Source of the DNA: Pezizomycotina sp. ARF18
Lineage: Eukaryota > Ascomycota
Direction of reading: 5' to 3'
Assembly (NCBI GenBank): GCA_002224055.1
Contig: AZLU01000054.1
Span: 1-64,000, forward strand
Length of the DNA: 64,000 bases
In this document: in pieces, positions 47,101 to 59,584 of the stretch
Layout: every line of letters begins with the position of its first letter
Numbering within the stretch: position 1 is the first letter of the stretch
The notes under the pieces: model-generated
Told to the model about the DNA's origin: nothing
What the model saw: only the letters and a program-made list of their open reading frames with translations
Database searches by the model: none
Position numbers and translations under genes: made by a program

Positions 47101-49967
47101 CTGTCATCGGAGGCTTGCTTGACGTTGATGCGAGGAGAACATTATCAAGAGCCTCCTTCAGTCTGTTGACAGCAACGCGTCCCATTGACGAACTCGTTTG
47201 CGGAAGTAGAGAAGAGGAATAGGCTCAAGCTCCTCCTACCATTCTTGGAATCGACTCTCGCCGCTGGCAATCAGCAGCCGGCTATCTACAATGCCCTTGC
47301 CAAGATTTACATCGACTCAAACAACAACCCGAGAGTTCCTCAAGGAGAACGACCAGTACGACTCTTTGGTTGTCGGTAAATACTGCGAGAAGAGGGATCC
47401 GTACTTGCGTTCATTGCCTACCAGAAGGGCCAGAACGATCTCGAGCTGATCAAGATCACGAATGAGAACTCGATGTTCAAGCACCAGGCGAGGTACTTGG
47501 TCGGCGTCGTGATGCTGAGCTGTGGGGCTTCGTCCTCAGCCGAACAACCTACACCGTCGCATGCTTATTGATCAGTGATCGCAACGGCTGTTCCGGAAAG
47601 CACCGACCCTGAGGATGTCTCGACTGCTGTTCACGCCTTCCTTGTAATGATCTGCCCATCGAGCTGATCGAACTCTTGGAGAAGATCGTACTGGAGCGTC
47701 TCCTTCAGTGACAACCAGCATCTGCAGAATCTTCTTATTCTTACCGCCGTCAAGTCCGACAAGGCTAGGTTATGGACTACATTAACGTCTAGAGCACTAC
47801 GACGCCACGAGATTGCCGCAATTGCAATCGAAAATGGACTTTACGAGGAGTCGTTCGAGATTTTCAAGAAGAATAACCTTCACGCAGAGGCGATGAACGT
47901 GCTCATCGAAAATGTCGTTAGTATCGACAGGGCGTATGAGTATGCGGAGAAGGTTGACTCTCCCGAAACTTGGAGCCGACTCGGTAAAGCGCAGCTGGAT
48001 GGTCTTCGGATCAACGACGCTATCGACTCTTACATTCGTGCCGGAGATCGAGCAACTTCCAGGAGGTCATCGAGATGGCGACCCGGGCTGGCAAGCACGA
48101 CGAGGTCATCAAGTTCTTGCAGATGGCTAGGAAGACCTGAGGGAGCCGCTTGTGGACAGCACCTTGCTTCTGTCGCTTGCCAGGACCGACAAGCTCCATG
48201 ATCTTCGAAGATTTCCTCCAGACGACCAACGTCGCGACGTCGAAGACTGCGGTGACAAAGCTTACGAAGAAGGATTGCACCAGGCGGCCAAGATCTTTTT
48301 CACGAGCATCTCCAACTGGGCCAAGCTTGCGACTACCCTTGTCTACCTCGAGGAATATCAGAACGCCGTCGAATGCGCCCGTAAGGCCAACAGCACCAAG
48401 GTCTGGAAGCAGGTCAACGAGGCATGCGTGTCCAAGAAGGAGTTCCGTCTCGCCAGATTTGCGGTCTCAACCTCATCGTCCACGCCGAAGAGCTCCACGA
48501 CCTTGTCAAGCAGTACGAACACAACGGTTACTTTGACGAGCTTATCAGTCTCTTGGAAGCCGGTCTCGGTCTCGACGCGCTCACATGGGAATGTTCACCG
48601 AGCTGGGAATTGCGCTGTCCAAGTACCACCCCGAACGTGTCATGGAACACCTCAAGCTATTCTGGTCTCGTATCAATATTCCCAAGATGATCGGTGCTTG
48701 CGAGCGTGCGCACCTCTGGCCGGAGCTTGTCTTCCTGTACTGCCACTACGACGAATGGGACAATGCCGCTCTCGCCATGATGGAACGTGCCGCCGACGCC
48801 TGGGAACACCACTCGTTCAAGGATATCATTGTTAAAGTGGCCAACTTGGAAATTTACTACCGGCGGTGTGAGTGACACTTCGAAGCTGATATTACATAAA
48901 TTTGAAACTAACACTTGTTAACTAGCTTAACTTCTACTTGCAAGAGCACCCTACGCTGCTCACGGATCTGTTGACTGTCTTAACACCCAGGATCGACGTT
49001 ACTCGGTATGGTTCAATTCTAAAAAGCTGTCGATACTTGGAAAAAAATTTTTGCTAACAAACTTCTTTTAGTGTCGTCCGCATGTTCGAGAAGTCGGATA
49101 ATATCCCACTTATCAAGCCATTCCTGATCGCGGTCCAGGGCCAGAACAACAAGGTCGTCAACAATGCCATCCACGACATTCTTATCGAAGAGGAGGACTA
49201 CAAGACGCTAAGAGACTCGGTCGAGAACTACGAGAACTACGACCCGTCGAACTTGCGCAACGCCTGGAGAAGCACGAGCTCGTCTTTTTCCGCCAGATCG
49301 CGGCGACCATCTACAGGAAACACAAGAGATGGAACCAGTCAATCGCGCTCTCCAAGCAAGACAGGCTTTTCAAGGATGCCATCGAGACCGGGCTGTTTCA
49401 AACAACTCCGAGGTCGTCGAGGAGTTTGCTCCGATACGTAAGTTTTTTTGAAAAAAATTCGCGCACTGATGCTTTGAAAAGTTACTTGCTAACACAACAT
49501 AATACAGTTCGTCGATATTGGAAGCCGTGAATGCTACGTTGGAATGCTGTACGCCTGCTACGATTCTTCTCCCTATTGATGTCGTCATGGAGATTTCGTG
49601 GCGCCATGGCCTCATGGATTACACCATGGTAAGACAATCTAGGGACCCACATATATGCACCAAACCATATCAAGCACATTTTCAAATTACTAACCATTTT
49701 CTCTTTCCTTCAGCCTTTCATGATCAGCAACATGCGCCAGCAGTCGCTGAAGATTACCCAGCTCGAAAAGGACAACGAGGAGCGCAAAACCAAGGAGAAG
49801 TCCCAGCAACAAACAGAAGACAACACACCAATTCTCGGAACCAGGCTGATGCTTACTGCCGACCCGGTGGCGCGTCGTCGCCGCAGCCGTACACCAACGG
49901 CATGCATCGCAAGCTACCGGTTTCCGTGGATTTTAAAGAGCGCGACGTGGAATTCTTCTCCTTTTAA
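44150..49967 (+). CDS. CHC1: Clathrin heavy chain
   Basis: Forms the triskelion coat of vesicles budding from the trans-Golgi, endosomes and plasma membrane. The start at 44150 reads [15 protein letters not shown]; three short exons follow (LTALDIQ; PASIGF). The N-terminal propeller reads [80 protein letters not shown] and [17 protein letters not shown]. The helical leg and CHCR repeats are recognisable throughout ([164 protein letters not shown]). The C-terminus has [17 protein letters not shown] and RLMLTA, a form of the QLMLT motif that Hsc70 uses for uncoating. The total of about 1680 aa fits the family. Ten or more indels break the frame. Confidence 0.96.
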
Positions 49968-51058
49968 ACGTCAGTGACTGGCATTTTTCCATATTTCACC
50001 TTTTTTTTTTCCCTTTTTTCTCTAGCAATTGTGGGGTTTTCTTATCAAAGGGGGTCTTTATTTCATTAATATTCCTCTTTTTCTATTTTTCAATTATCAT
50101 GCTATATTACTTCTCTCTTGTTTTTTCTATCTCGTTTCCTTGTTTTTTTCTCGATAATGCTGTTTACCTTTTTGTTCTAAAAAAAATTACGACTTAATAC
50201 ATGTTCCTTAAAACGGGGTTTCTTTTTTGTTTTCATTACACGATATATGAGGGAAATGGCATATCAAAATTAAATTTTATTCTACAAAAAATTGTTCTGC
50301 TTGTTTTTCGAGACTTTTTTGCTAAAGGGGAGCTGTGTGAGATACATAACTAAGTTAATGTCTTTTTATGTGCTTTTAATTTTCCTTCTATCGATTTCTT
50401 TCGATTATATCGGCCTAGTAAGTATGCTTTGCAACATGACTCGTGCTCATCGTAGCACCCTCTTTCTAATGGTATATAAGCTATGTAACTCTTTGTCTTC
50501 CTACGATCCTCTATCAAATATATGCTACTACCTAGATATATAATATGTAAAACTGGAGATGTATCGTGATTCTATTGGAGATACGGGGAGAACTCTTTCA
50601 GTTTCAGCTTAAAGCTGCTAAATTGACAGCTTTTAGCGAAAGCAGCTCTGATATTTCGATCCTGACCAGGTATAAAAAGGATCGAAGTCTTGGCAACCCA
50701 CAAACCCAGAAGGAATAGGGCCAAAAAAGAAAAAGAAAAAAAAAAAAAAAAAAAAAGATGAATAAAAGAGGAAAAAATTTGAGAAAAAAAATTATAATTA
50801 ATAAATAAATAACAACGAAAAGGGTTTGTTGCTTGTTGTATAGTAATATATCTGCTCTTAACGTCCCACTAAATTTTCAAAAAAAAAAGGGTCTCACGAT
50901 ATCTTATATATCTCCGGTTCTTCTGACTTTCTCTGTCACAATCTTTTTTCTTAAATCGGGTTATCTTAGGTCTAGCTATTCAACTGAAGAAACACACTAG
51001 TTCTTCGTTACACAAAGAAAAAAAAAAGCTTCAACAAACCTCTTTGACTTTAGGTATC
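49968..51058. other. Intergenic: clathrin 3' region and eIF3m promoter
   Basis: A 1.1-kb T-rich spacer, then an A-rich stretch with A22 at about 50736-50757. A GACTTTAG directly before the eIF3m ATG (51050-51053) looks like a splice acceptor, so eIF3m may have an intron in its 5' UTR. Confidence 0.4.
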
Positions 51059-52567
51059 ATGGCAGCAGCCGTAAACACCCTTCTCGTCGAGGGTACCTTC
51101 GAGGACCAGATCACAGAGCTAGCTGAATACATTGACTCGCTCCGTCCAAATGAGCAACCGGTCACCGGAGAGATTGCGCCGATGGTAGAGAAGGGCGACA
51201 AAGAAGATGCCATGGAGAAGCTCGTCGAGGCTAGCTCAGTCCTATCAAACGCTCCAGAGAAAGGTATCAGCTTAACAAAACTAGCTACCACATTTAACTC
51301 CTATAGCTAATAGATTACATTCAAACAGAATTCATACCAGCCTACAACCTCCTCGTCCACCTAATCCGCAAACTCCCCACTGCTGCCGCAGTTCATCGAC
51401 ACCGTCACGACAAACCTGCAGCAGCCATAAAGTCTTCCCCCACGCACGGCGCAACCTTATCGCTTTCCATCCTCACTACGATATTCAACGTCCTCCCCGC
51501 CGAGTCGTCGCTGCGGTACGACGTCTTCAGGACGATACTGAAGGTCGTCCAGCAGCACGGCCTGTGGGATACCCTCTCGCCGCAGCTGAAGAACCTGGAC
51601 AAGTGGGTCTCGGAGTGGGATTCCGGGGTGGAAGATGTCAGGGCTCTGCTGATTGAGATTGCGGACGTCGCTGAGAAGGCTGGAGATACGTACGTGCAAC
51701 AATTTCCATCCTCAAAAGCGCAGGAAAACAAATGTTGGTGATGGTATAAAGAGCTTTTGTGAAGCTAATTATTACGTTCTTTTAACCTAGCCAATTCTAC
51801 GCTTTCCTGCTGCAAGCGCTGCAGAAGATCCCGTCCGACGAAGCCGATGAGGACGAAGCCCACGACCTCGCCGTCCGCATCGTCAAGTCCGCCGTCAACA
51901 TGCCGAAGCAGTACGAGTTCGGCGACCTGCCCGCCTTGGAGCCCATCAAGGCCCTCTCGCAGACCGATCCCGAGCTTTTCGGTCTCCTTGAGGTTTTCGT
52001 CGGCGGCGACGTCGACGACTACGAGGAGTTCAAGGAGGAGCATGCTGGGTTTTTGGAGTCCAATGGTACCTTTTTCAGATCACTAGCTATTATAACTGAC
52101 ATTGCTCAAAAGAAATAAACCAAATGAAGCTAATATGGATGTTTTCTTAAAAAGGCCTCGACGACGCCATCGCCTTCCGCAAGATCCGCCTCCTCACCCT
52201 ATCTTCCCTCGCCTGCAACACCCCAACCGCCAGCTTCCATACGCCAAGGTAGCCGCGAGCCTGCACATCCCCGCCGAAGAAGTGGAAATGTGGGTCATCG
52301 ACGTCATACGCGCCGGACTCGTGGAAGGGAAACTTTCGCAGCTCAGCCAGACATTCATGGTCCACAGGGCGACGTACAGGACGTTCGGCAGAAGGAGTGG
52401 ACCGAGATCGGCACCCGGCTGGAGACGTGGAAGGACACACTGAAGGGTATCCTGGACGTCGTCAGGAACGCGAGATCCAGAGCGAGAGGGAGGCGGAGAA
52501 AGGGGCTAAGGAAGCCGAGAAGACGATGAGGAACCAGGACCGGGAGAGCGAGGTTATAAAGGGTTGA
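51059..52567 (+). CDS. Eukaryotic translation initiation factor 3 subunit M (PCI domain)
   Basis: Part of the eIF3 octamer core that binds the 40S subunit. The start at 51059 reads [20 protein letters not shown], then [20 protein letters not shown] and [15 protein letters not shown] before a GTATCA donor. Further exons read [77 protein letters not shown] and [20 protein letters not shown]. The PCI winged helix follows: [60 protein letters not shown]. The C-terminal helix is charged ([20 protein letters not shown]); the stop is at 52565-52567. Length is about 445 aa. Three or more indels are present. Resemblance to COP9 subunit 7 is expected because both have PCI domains, but the N-terminal blocks are eIF3m-like. 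Confidence 0.92.
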
Positions 52568-53020
52568 TGATCGAATAAAATAAAAAGCTCAAAAAAAAAA
52601 AAAAAAAAAAAAAAAAGGAAGGATGAAAGGAAAATAAAAAAGACCAGGGATTCTTGTATGCTGTATTTTTTTTATAGGTTATTATCATAAAGGGATCTTT
52701 ATATATATTCTGAAAGGTTGTTTCTTTACAACACTTTTCCAAACTCATTAATCGTATATCACAACAGTCATGGATGGAGTTTATCATTATTCTTTCTTTT
52801 TTTTCCCCTCTTCTTCCAAAAGTTATTAAACGGGAAAGGCTGCAAAAATATACTTTTATCATTATTATTTAAGCTGAATCGTGATCACTTCCAGGTAGAA
52901 GTTAGAGACAGGTCATAATTCCCCGCTACAAGTACATCCATTCTCGCAGTAACCATAACGAGTTTTTAAATCTTCCCCTTATAATCAAATATAAAAAGAA
53001 AAAACAAACATCCTCGATTT
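52568..53020. other. Convergent intergenic region between eIF3m and LSM5
   Basis: About 450 bp holding the two 3' UTRs, with an A27 run at about 52590-52616 right after the eIF3m stop. Nothing else was recognised. Confidence 0.5.
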
Positions 53021-53712
53021 TCACGAAGAACTTCCACCGCCAGGACCGTCGCCGCCGGGATGAGCTGTAAAAAAACAAAGAGAAGCGAATTAGGTATCGG
53101 AAACACTTCTCCCAAAGCCATGGAAGCATAACACGCATTTGGGATTCCTTACCATGCATATGTTATTCCCGTTCAGCAGTATCTTCTGCAGCTTGAGCGT
53201 CTCGCCGGAGCTCTCACTACGGTAACAAAATCATTAGAACATATATAGACGCTTTTCGCTGGAGTACAAAGGAGAGAGCTGGCGAAACGTACTACTCCGT
53301 AACGTCTTCTAGAACCATGTCTGTCCAAGACACACAGATTAGCCAATATCCGAGCCGCAGAGTGGTCGTATGTTAAGTTAATATGACGGTAAAAAAGCTG
53401 TCTTTGTTACGTACTGACGTAGTCATCGAAGCCGACGAGGGTTCCGCTGAATTCTAAAGATTCGCACGAATAGTTAGCGCCGCTGGAGGAAGAGAGAGTA
53501 GAAGACCGCGGGGGAGAAGGAGAGAGGCAGGGGAAAGGAACCTTTGTCGCCTTTCATCACGACCATATCCTGTAGCCGACGCACTTGTCGACGAGCTCTG
53601 TGTTGTTGTGGAAAGTTTGGTTAGCATACGTATAAGAAAGCTTTCTGGGGAACGAAGTGGAGGCTACTTAGAAGGTTTCTTTCTTACCTAGTGGCAGGAG
53701 CTGGGATGCCAT
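53021..53712 (-). CDS. LSM5: U6 snRNA-associated Sm-like protein LSm5
   Basis: Member of the Lsm2-8 ring on the U6 snRNA 3' end and the Lsm1-7 ring in mRNA decapping. This gene of about 88 codons is split into six exons. Exon 1 (from 53712) reads MASQLLPL with donor GTAAGA. The following exons read ELVDKCVGYRIW with VMKGDK (one base missing between), EFSGTLVGFDDYV, MVLEDVTE, then SESSGETLKLQKILLNGNNI with CM (Sm2 motif), and a last exon PGGDGPGGGSSS; the stop is at 53023-53021. The introns fall at nearly every secondary-structure element. Two indels are present. The SQLLPLELVDKC opening and ILLNGNNI are specific to LSm5. Confidence 0.95.
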
Positions 53713-54160
53713 CGCGACCGTATTGGCTGGTGGAGGAGAAGGGAGGAGGATGCGAGGAGGTTATTCGAGCTGGATGGCGGGCGTGTGTCTGGCTTTGTTT
53801 ATTAGATTGTAGTTGTTGGATGAAATACTGAGTGGTGGTGTCTATAGACTGGGAGCTTTTTTTGCCAAGACCCGAGCTCCAAAGCCTCGTCGGTTTAAAA
53901 AAAAAAAAAAAAACTCAAGCGGTTTCTTGCGACAGAGCAGAAGCACGAAGTAAAATTTTCTTCGCAGAGATCATTTCCACCAAACTTCATTAAATCGACA
54001 AAACACCATCGCTCACTCTCGTTTTCTGCAAGTCACGATAGCACATTTCATTCGCTCTTTTCGTATCCGCAAACATTAACACAAACGCTCGTACTCGTAC
54101 TTCGCATTAATTGTTAGAAGGGAAGGGATTGAAGTTTTTCCAGTTTTCAAATCCGCTCGG
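53713..54160. promoter_or_regulatory. Divergent promoter region of LSM5 and the exonuclease-domain gene
   Basis: About 450 bp between two head-to-head starts, with A17 at about 53898-53914 and a C/T-rich stretch before 54161. No clear TATA box was found. Confidence 0.45.
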
Positions 54161-57100
54161 ATGCTGCCTCGTGCAAATGAAGCGGCTAGAGCTAGATCCA
54201 TCATAGCTGCTAGAGGGATTGGCAGAGGCCGTCGGCAACTGAGTGCAACAGCATCAAGGTAAGAAAGCAAAACACAATTTCCACCAAGAGGTAAATATGT
54301 AAACAAAATAAATTGGAAAAAAGGAAGGAGAAAAAAAAAAAAAAAAAAAAAAAAAAAAGACGAACCAAAATCTGCGATAAGAAGAAGATTAGATAGTGGA
54401 GGGGTATTTGTGGATCATTCAATGGATGCGTGACCACGCGATGGGAGAAAGAGTCATCGAAGACGTATTCCGGGCAAAAAGAACCAACCATCCGCCTTTT
54501 TTCAGCTCAGCCCCGCCACGTCTCCTCGCATCCCTTCGACACGAAAAGAATTGGAATTTGTAGGATAATATATGGGCAACGCGTTTACTATGAACTAACC
54601 TATTTCACCCTGTTTGCATAAATACAGAGCAGCTTCCGCCTTACTATCCTCCCCTCATTGCCCCGCAGCTTACAGCAGCGCTCCCTCGAAACACGCCGCC
54701 GCCGATTTTATTACTATGGACAAACACACTTCACCATCCCCGCCGCTAAAGTTGGTAGCACTACCGGCCAGCGTCCCCCCGCAGTTTCACCAAAGAATGC
54801 GGGGTTATGGAACCCCTCCAAGGGTATACTTTTTGCAACAGCAGCGGCGACAGCATCATCGGGTCCGAGTGTGCCGCAACCTGCGCTCCTGCCAGCAAAT
54901 ACAACCCAAAAGTTCAAACGCCGGCGAAAAGTCGATCAATCCATCCAATCGCCGCTACCATCTGTGCCGTTCTCCAACGTCAACCATTTCCAGACCTCGA
55001 GCCGCAACACTTCGTCAATGAAGGACGAAGAAGATGATGATGCAGAACGGGACTCGACCTCTTTGGATGCTAAAGAGGACGACGACCCATTTGCTGACAT
55101 TTCTAACGTTCCTCCCGCATTAAAACAACGTACGCTTATACCGAAAAATACTCCTCCCCTGATCGGGTAGTCAGGGAGGATGAAATGACCTCAGTTCAAA
55201 AGGAAAAGTTCGGCAGTACGCAAAGCCTGGAAGCGTATTACGGGACGCAAACGGAAGAAGGCAGGTTGGACATCGACCTCGAGCCGCCTGAATACTCGGA
55301 AAAGGCCTGGCAGCAAGCGCAGGACAACAAGCGTGTGTGGGAACGGAAGACGCAGAGCACTGCGCAAGGCGGCTTGAGGGCGCGCGGCATAGAAGAACTG
55401 CTCATGCCCGAAGGCAAAGTCAATTATTGGGACGTCATCAGCCCGTTCGACAAGGCCGTGAAAATGTACCGGACTCAGGGCAAGTACGGTATCGCGTACA
55501 AGGACATTGCCATGTGCAAACACAAGCGCGACGCCCGGGTAGCAGATATCGACAAGGTGCAGATAACTATGCTGCAGAACAAGCCGGATACACGCTTCCT
55601 CGAAGAGTACTTCAACCTCCGGGCGACTACTTTCGAAGTATTCATCGCCTACTCTCTCGCTGGGCCGCTTGAGCTCAGGAAGCTGTATGAGCTCGTGATG
55701 GTGGAGAAGAAGCTCATGAAAGCGACGAGCACAATGCTGCGGGAGATTATCAACAAGCGGTGGCTCAGGGACGAGGAGATCCTGGGTTTCGGCACCAGAG
55801 TCAACATCGTCGGCCACAACAGGCTCCCTTTGAATTATGCGCTGACCCAGGCGGACACGGAAGTAGTGAACCAGGCCTTTGGAAAGGAGAATCCGGATTG
55901 CTACTACGCTAAAAATGCGAAGAATCCTTGGGAATCCAGCGATGAGCCGCCATCTATATTCGTGCCGCCCGTGAAGTATCCCGACGTTGCGGATATCGGA
56001 GATGAGAAAGCCGGTGGTAAAAGCACCGGTGACCCTCGCACCAGGTTACAAAAGAGAAGGATCCAACGCGCCATTTTCTGGGCCCATCGTTATCAAGACC
56101 TTGCCTGGAGAGCACAAAGGCTGAGGCTATCAAAGGAACCCGGTGGCGGCAAGTCTTGGAGCAGTCCAAGAAGGCGTTTACGATGGACGATGTCGACGAT
56201 GTCATGAGGCGGAAGAACCTGAAGCCTACCGGCGAGTATTACTACCGAGGATGTCCTGACAAAGTCTATCGAAAATACTCGGTGGATTGGGAAGCAGTGG
56301 TGGATGCGGAAAAGCGAGATTGGGTACCAACAGCGCCTGCTCAACTGAGGAAAGAAGACGCCAGGCGTTTGCCAGATCTGAATGAGGTGATACCCAGTCC
56401 AGAATATTTGGCAGAGCAGGTGCAGGTGCGACAAAGCAGGTGGCAATGATCTAGCTGAAGACCTGCGGAGGGGACTCGAAGCGCTTGATGATATCGAGTC
56501 AAGCGGTGTGGACCTTGAGGATAGTGAAATCGGCGACGAAATAGACGCGCGTATTCGGAGATGGAAGAAGAAGACGTGTGGTCAGAAAACGAACAAGATG
56601 ATATCGATTTCAGTGATACAGAAGAATTCGACGGGAAGACCAATAAATCAGAGCCATCGGCAGAGAAGACGAAAAAGGCCGCGAAAGCTTCAGCTAAAGT
56701 GCTAGCAAAGTCGGAACCTACAGACGAGGAGCTCCCAGCGGAAGAACACGAAGTTATTGAAATAGAGTCTTCGGAGGAAGAGGAGATTGAAGAGCTTGTA
56801 GAGTTAAGGCACGAAGAAGGTTCAGGCGGCCTCTTCGAAGCTTGCGGATGAACACGAACGCGAGTATACTGCACCAACGTATTTCCTAGACGCTGCACTG
56901 GTCGCCAAAAGCACCAGCAGTGCCGGTAAGGAGCCAATAATGCAAGCAGCATAACCGCCAACTTTAGTTACCAATTATACAGCAAGTCATTACCTTCCGG
57001 TACTGTTTCGTCACCTCCGGCAATACGCTATTGCTCTACCGTCGCCCAGATGGACAATGCTATGAAGCTTTTTGATGGCTGTGATGTTCTCGGCTTTGAC

Positions 57101-59131
57101 ATGGAATGGGGATCTTTCAGAGCATCGACAGACGCCAAGTGAGTATTGAATATCCTCCTTTCAATCCTGTTTTCTGTTTTCAGACTATCATAGGTCTTTG
57201 TGGTTATTCTAACGGATCTACAGATACAACGTCTCTCTCATTCAATTGGCTTCATACGATGCTATCGTTCTTTTCCACTTGGCCAAGATGGATAAATGTA
57301 AGAAAGCTTAACATGTTTTTAGATATACTAGGCTGTACTGCATGCTAGAAAATTTTTTCAAACTACAGACGATTTCCCCTCCCGTCTAAAAGCAGCGTTG
57401 GAAGATGGAAGTATCACCAAGATTGGCGTAGCTATTAAGGGTTTGTTCTGCGATGCAACCTATAAATCCTTGAACCTGTTTTATGTATTTCTGGCTTTTT
57501 CTAATACGATGTTAAAATCTTATTTAGGAGACGCCACAAGGCTTTTGAAGCATTGGAATGTTCGGTCAGATGGACTCTTGGACCTGTCTACATATCACAA
57601 GTTACTGGAAGACGGTACCGAGAACGAGATAAAGCGGCCTTCACTCGCTAGCTTGTCGGAATTCTACCTTAAGCTCGGACTGTCAAAGGATCCCCGGGTA
57701 CGCCGCAGTGCCTGGAATAAACGCTCTCAGCCGAGCAGAGGCTCTACGCAGCAAACGATGCTTACGCGTCGATCCGAGTCTTCGACGCGATGGAGCGTCA
57801 AAGGCATGATACCGAACCGCGGCTCGCTCGTCCGGATTGCTTCCAAACCCCACTGGCAACGGGAACGGGAACGGAACAAAGCCGAGGCGGAACGGGAAGA
57901 GTGCCGAAGATAAAGAAATCGAAGAAGAGGTCCTGGGGCTATCAGCGGTAAAGCTGATCCTCTTGCTGCGCTCAAGGAGCACAGGAGAAGGAAGCGGGAA
58001 AACTCAAAAATTTGGTAGAAGAATGCTCCGCCGAAGATTCGGATGACAGCTTTGAAAGGCTACCTACGCCCGAAGACAGTAGTGCGTCGGATGTGGAAAG
58101 GTCGATTGCAAAACCGTCACTCCGTAAGGCCGAGTTTAAAAAGACTTCTATCGGCGCGAACCTGATCGCTTCCAAGCGTACGGTTATCAACGAAGTATCG
58201 GCAGGCGTGAATTCTCGACGTCGGCGTCGACATCTAAAGATTTCAGGAGCGCGTATCTGCGTGAGAAAACAAAAAAGTGGAGATTTACCGTCGGAGATGA
58301 CTCGGTACACGTAAACGAAGAACGGCAAAAGAAGACGGGTCTGGTGGTAGGACACCCGAGCTCATGAAAACCGCCAGGCTCGCCACGGTAGATCTCAGGG
58401 GTAACAAATTTTTCCGCACGGATCCCGACACTTTACGCTATTCACCCCCTCCTACCCGGTCGTCGGAATGCAAGTACGAAGAAGATCCGAAGCCGATCAA
58501 GCTCATAGGCCCGCATCAGCAGTGGCCGCCAAGAACGCCAAGTACCAACTGAAAGCCATATCCAAGGAACCCGGCCACGAGGTACCGAACAACGGTCCTC
58601 TGGTCAAAGCCCTTAAGAAGGAGGTTAAACGGAGGTCCTACCCTCCCGAGTGGAGGGTCGCGCAGAGGTGGGCGAGTTTCGTCATCAACTCCGAAATGTG
58701 CCGCGCGCGCTGCGGAGCAAAGGAAACCCGGGAGGTTCGGGAAACCAGCTTGCGTTTTACCACCTCTGGCACATCCAAGGTTTTTCAATACCTACTGTGC
58801 AGGAGCTTTGCTCGGCTTACGTCGAAATTTCCGAGGAGAAAACCCACGAGAGGATATGCCAGGCGATCTCCTTATTCCCGTGGAGTACGACCCTGTAAGG
58901 CTGAAGGAGGAGATTTTGGATCGGGCGACGCACAGGTTCAAGCAGACTACTTTCTACCTCGACGCGCTGAAGAGGTACATGAAAGACCTCGCCGGTAAGA
59001 AACGGGAGGAGAACCCGGATCATATACTCAAGGCCGTCACGACTATTGATAAAGATTACCAGTTCTCCGACAAGATTGTTGAGCGTCCGGTCGAAGAAGT
59101 TGCGGAGAAGATCAAATATTTGCATACGTAG
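54161..59131 (+). CDS. Large protein with a WRN-like 3'-5' exonuclease (DEDDy) domain and novel N-terminal region
   Basis: Likely nuclease of the RNase D/WRN exonuclease fold. Exon 1 (54161-54258) reads MLPRANEAARARSIIAARGI and is rich in Arg/Ala/Ser like a mitochondrial presequence. Exon 2 continues with Arg-rich text (QQRSLETRRRRFYYYG) and an acidic stretch. A long helical region follows (55185-56030): GKVNYWDVISPFDKAVKMYR, DTRFLEEYFNLRATTFEVF, MLREIINKRWLRDEEILGFG. Next come DDVMRRKNLKPTGEYYYRG and a strongly acidic linker (DDIDFSDTEEFDG, EIESSEEEEIEELVEL). The nuclease domain shows VLGFDMEW (DxE, motif I), NVSLIQLASYDAIVLFHLAK, KIGVAIKGDATRLLKHWNV, LLDLSTYHKLL and YAANDAYASIRVFD (motif III Tyr-x3-Asp). 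The C-terminus has AFYHLWHIQGFS and YQFSDKIVERPVEEVAEKIK; the stop is at 59129-59131. Six or more indels are present. I read it as one gene because the acidic linker is continuous, but two adjacent genes remain possible. Confidence 0.68.
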
Positions 59132-59155
59132 CAAACCGTTTTTAAACTACCTTTC

Positions 59156-59240
59156 AACCTTTCTCCCTCTTTTCCTCTTTCCTTTTTTCCTCTTTTCCTC
59201 TTTCCCTCTTTTTTCTTTTCCTTTCCTTTTCTTTCTATTA
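59156..59240 (+). repeat. Polypyrimidine tract
   Basis: About 80 bases of nearly uninterrupted C and T (TTTCC/TTTTCCTC variants) begin 25 bp after the exonuclease-gene stop codon, within its likely 3' UTR. Confidence 0.8.
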
Positions 59241-59552
59241 AATCCTATTAGGAAGGGTGTTATTGCTTGTTTAGTTATGTAATAGTAGAGGATGAGCAAG
59301 CTAACATGGTACTCCGGTATCATCATTATTTTTTGCATTTTGGGTCATGGTTTGATTCCCCTTGAGGACGTTATACATCTTCATTATTTTTCTTCGTTGG
59401 CGCGTTTCGTACCCTTTTTACTTTCCTGTTATTGTATTATTCATATAGAGCTACGGCGACGATTCGCTGCGATTGCATCTCCACACCTGGCAAAAAAGGA
59501 ATTGTGTATATATAAAGTAAAAGTAATAACCCTTCTCCGATCACGAATAGGA

Positions 59553-59584
59553 GTGCGATCCCAAGGTGCGATCCCAAGGTGCGA
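59553..59584 (+). repeat. Tandem 13-base repeat, 2.5 copies
   Basis: The unit GTGCGATCCCAAG occurs twice in a row, followed by a partial third copy (GTGCGA). Seen directly. Confidence 0.85.
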
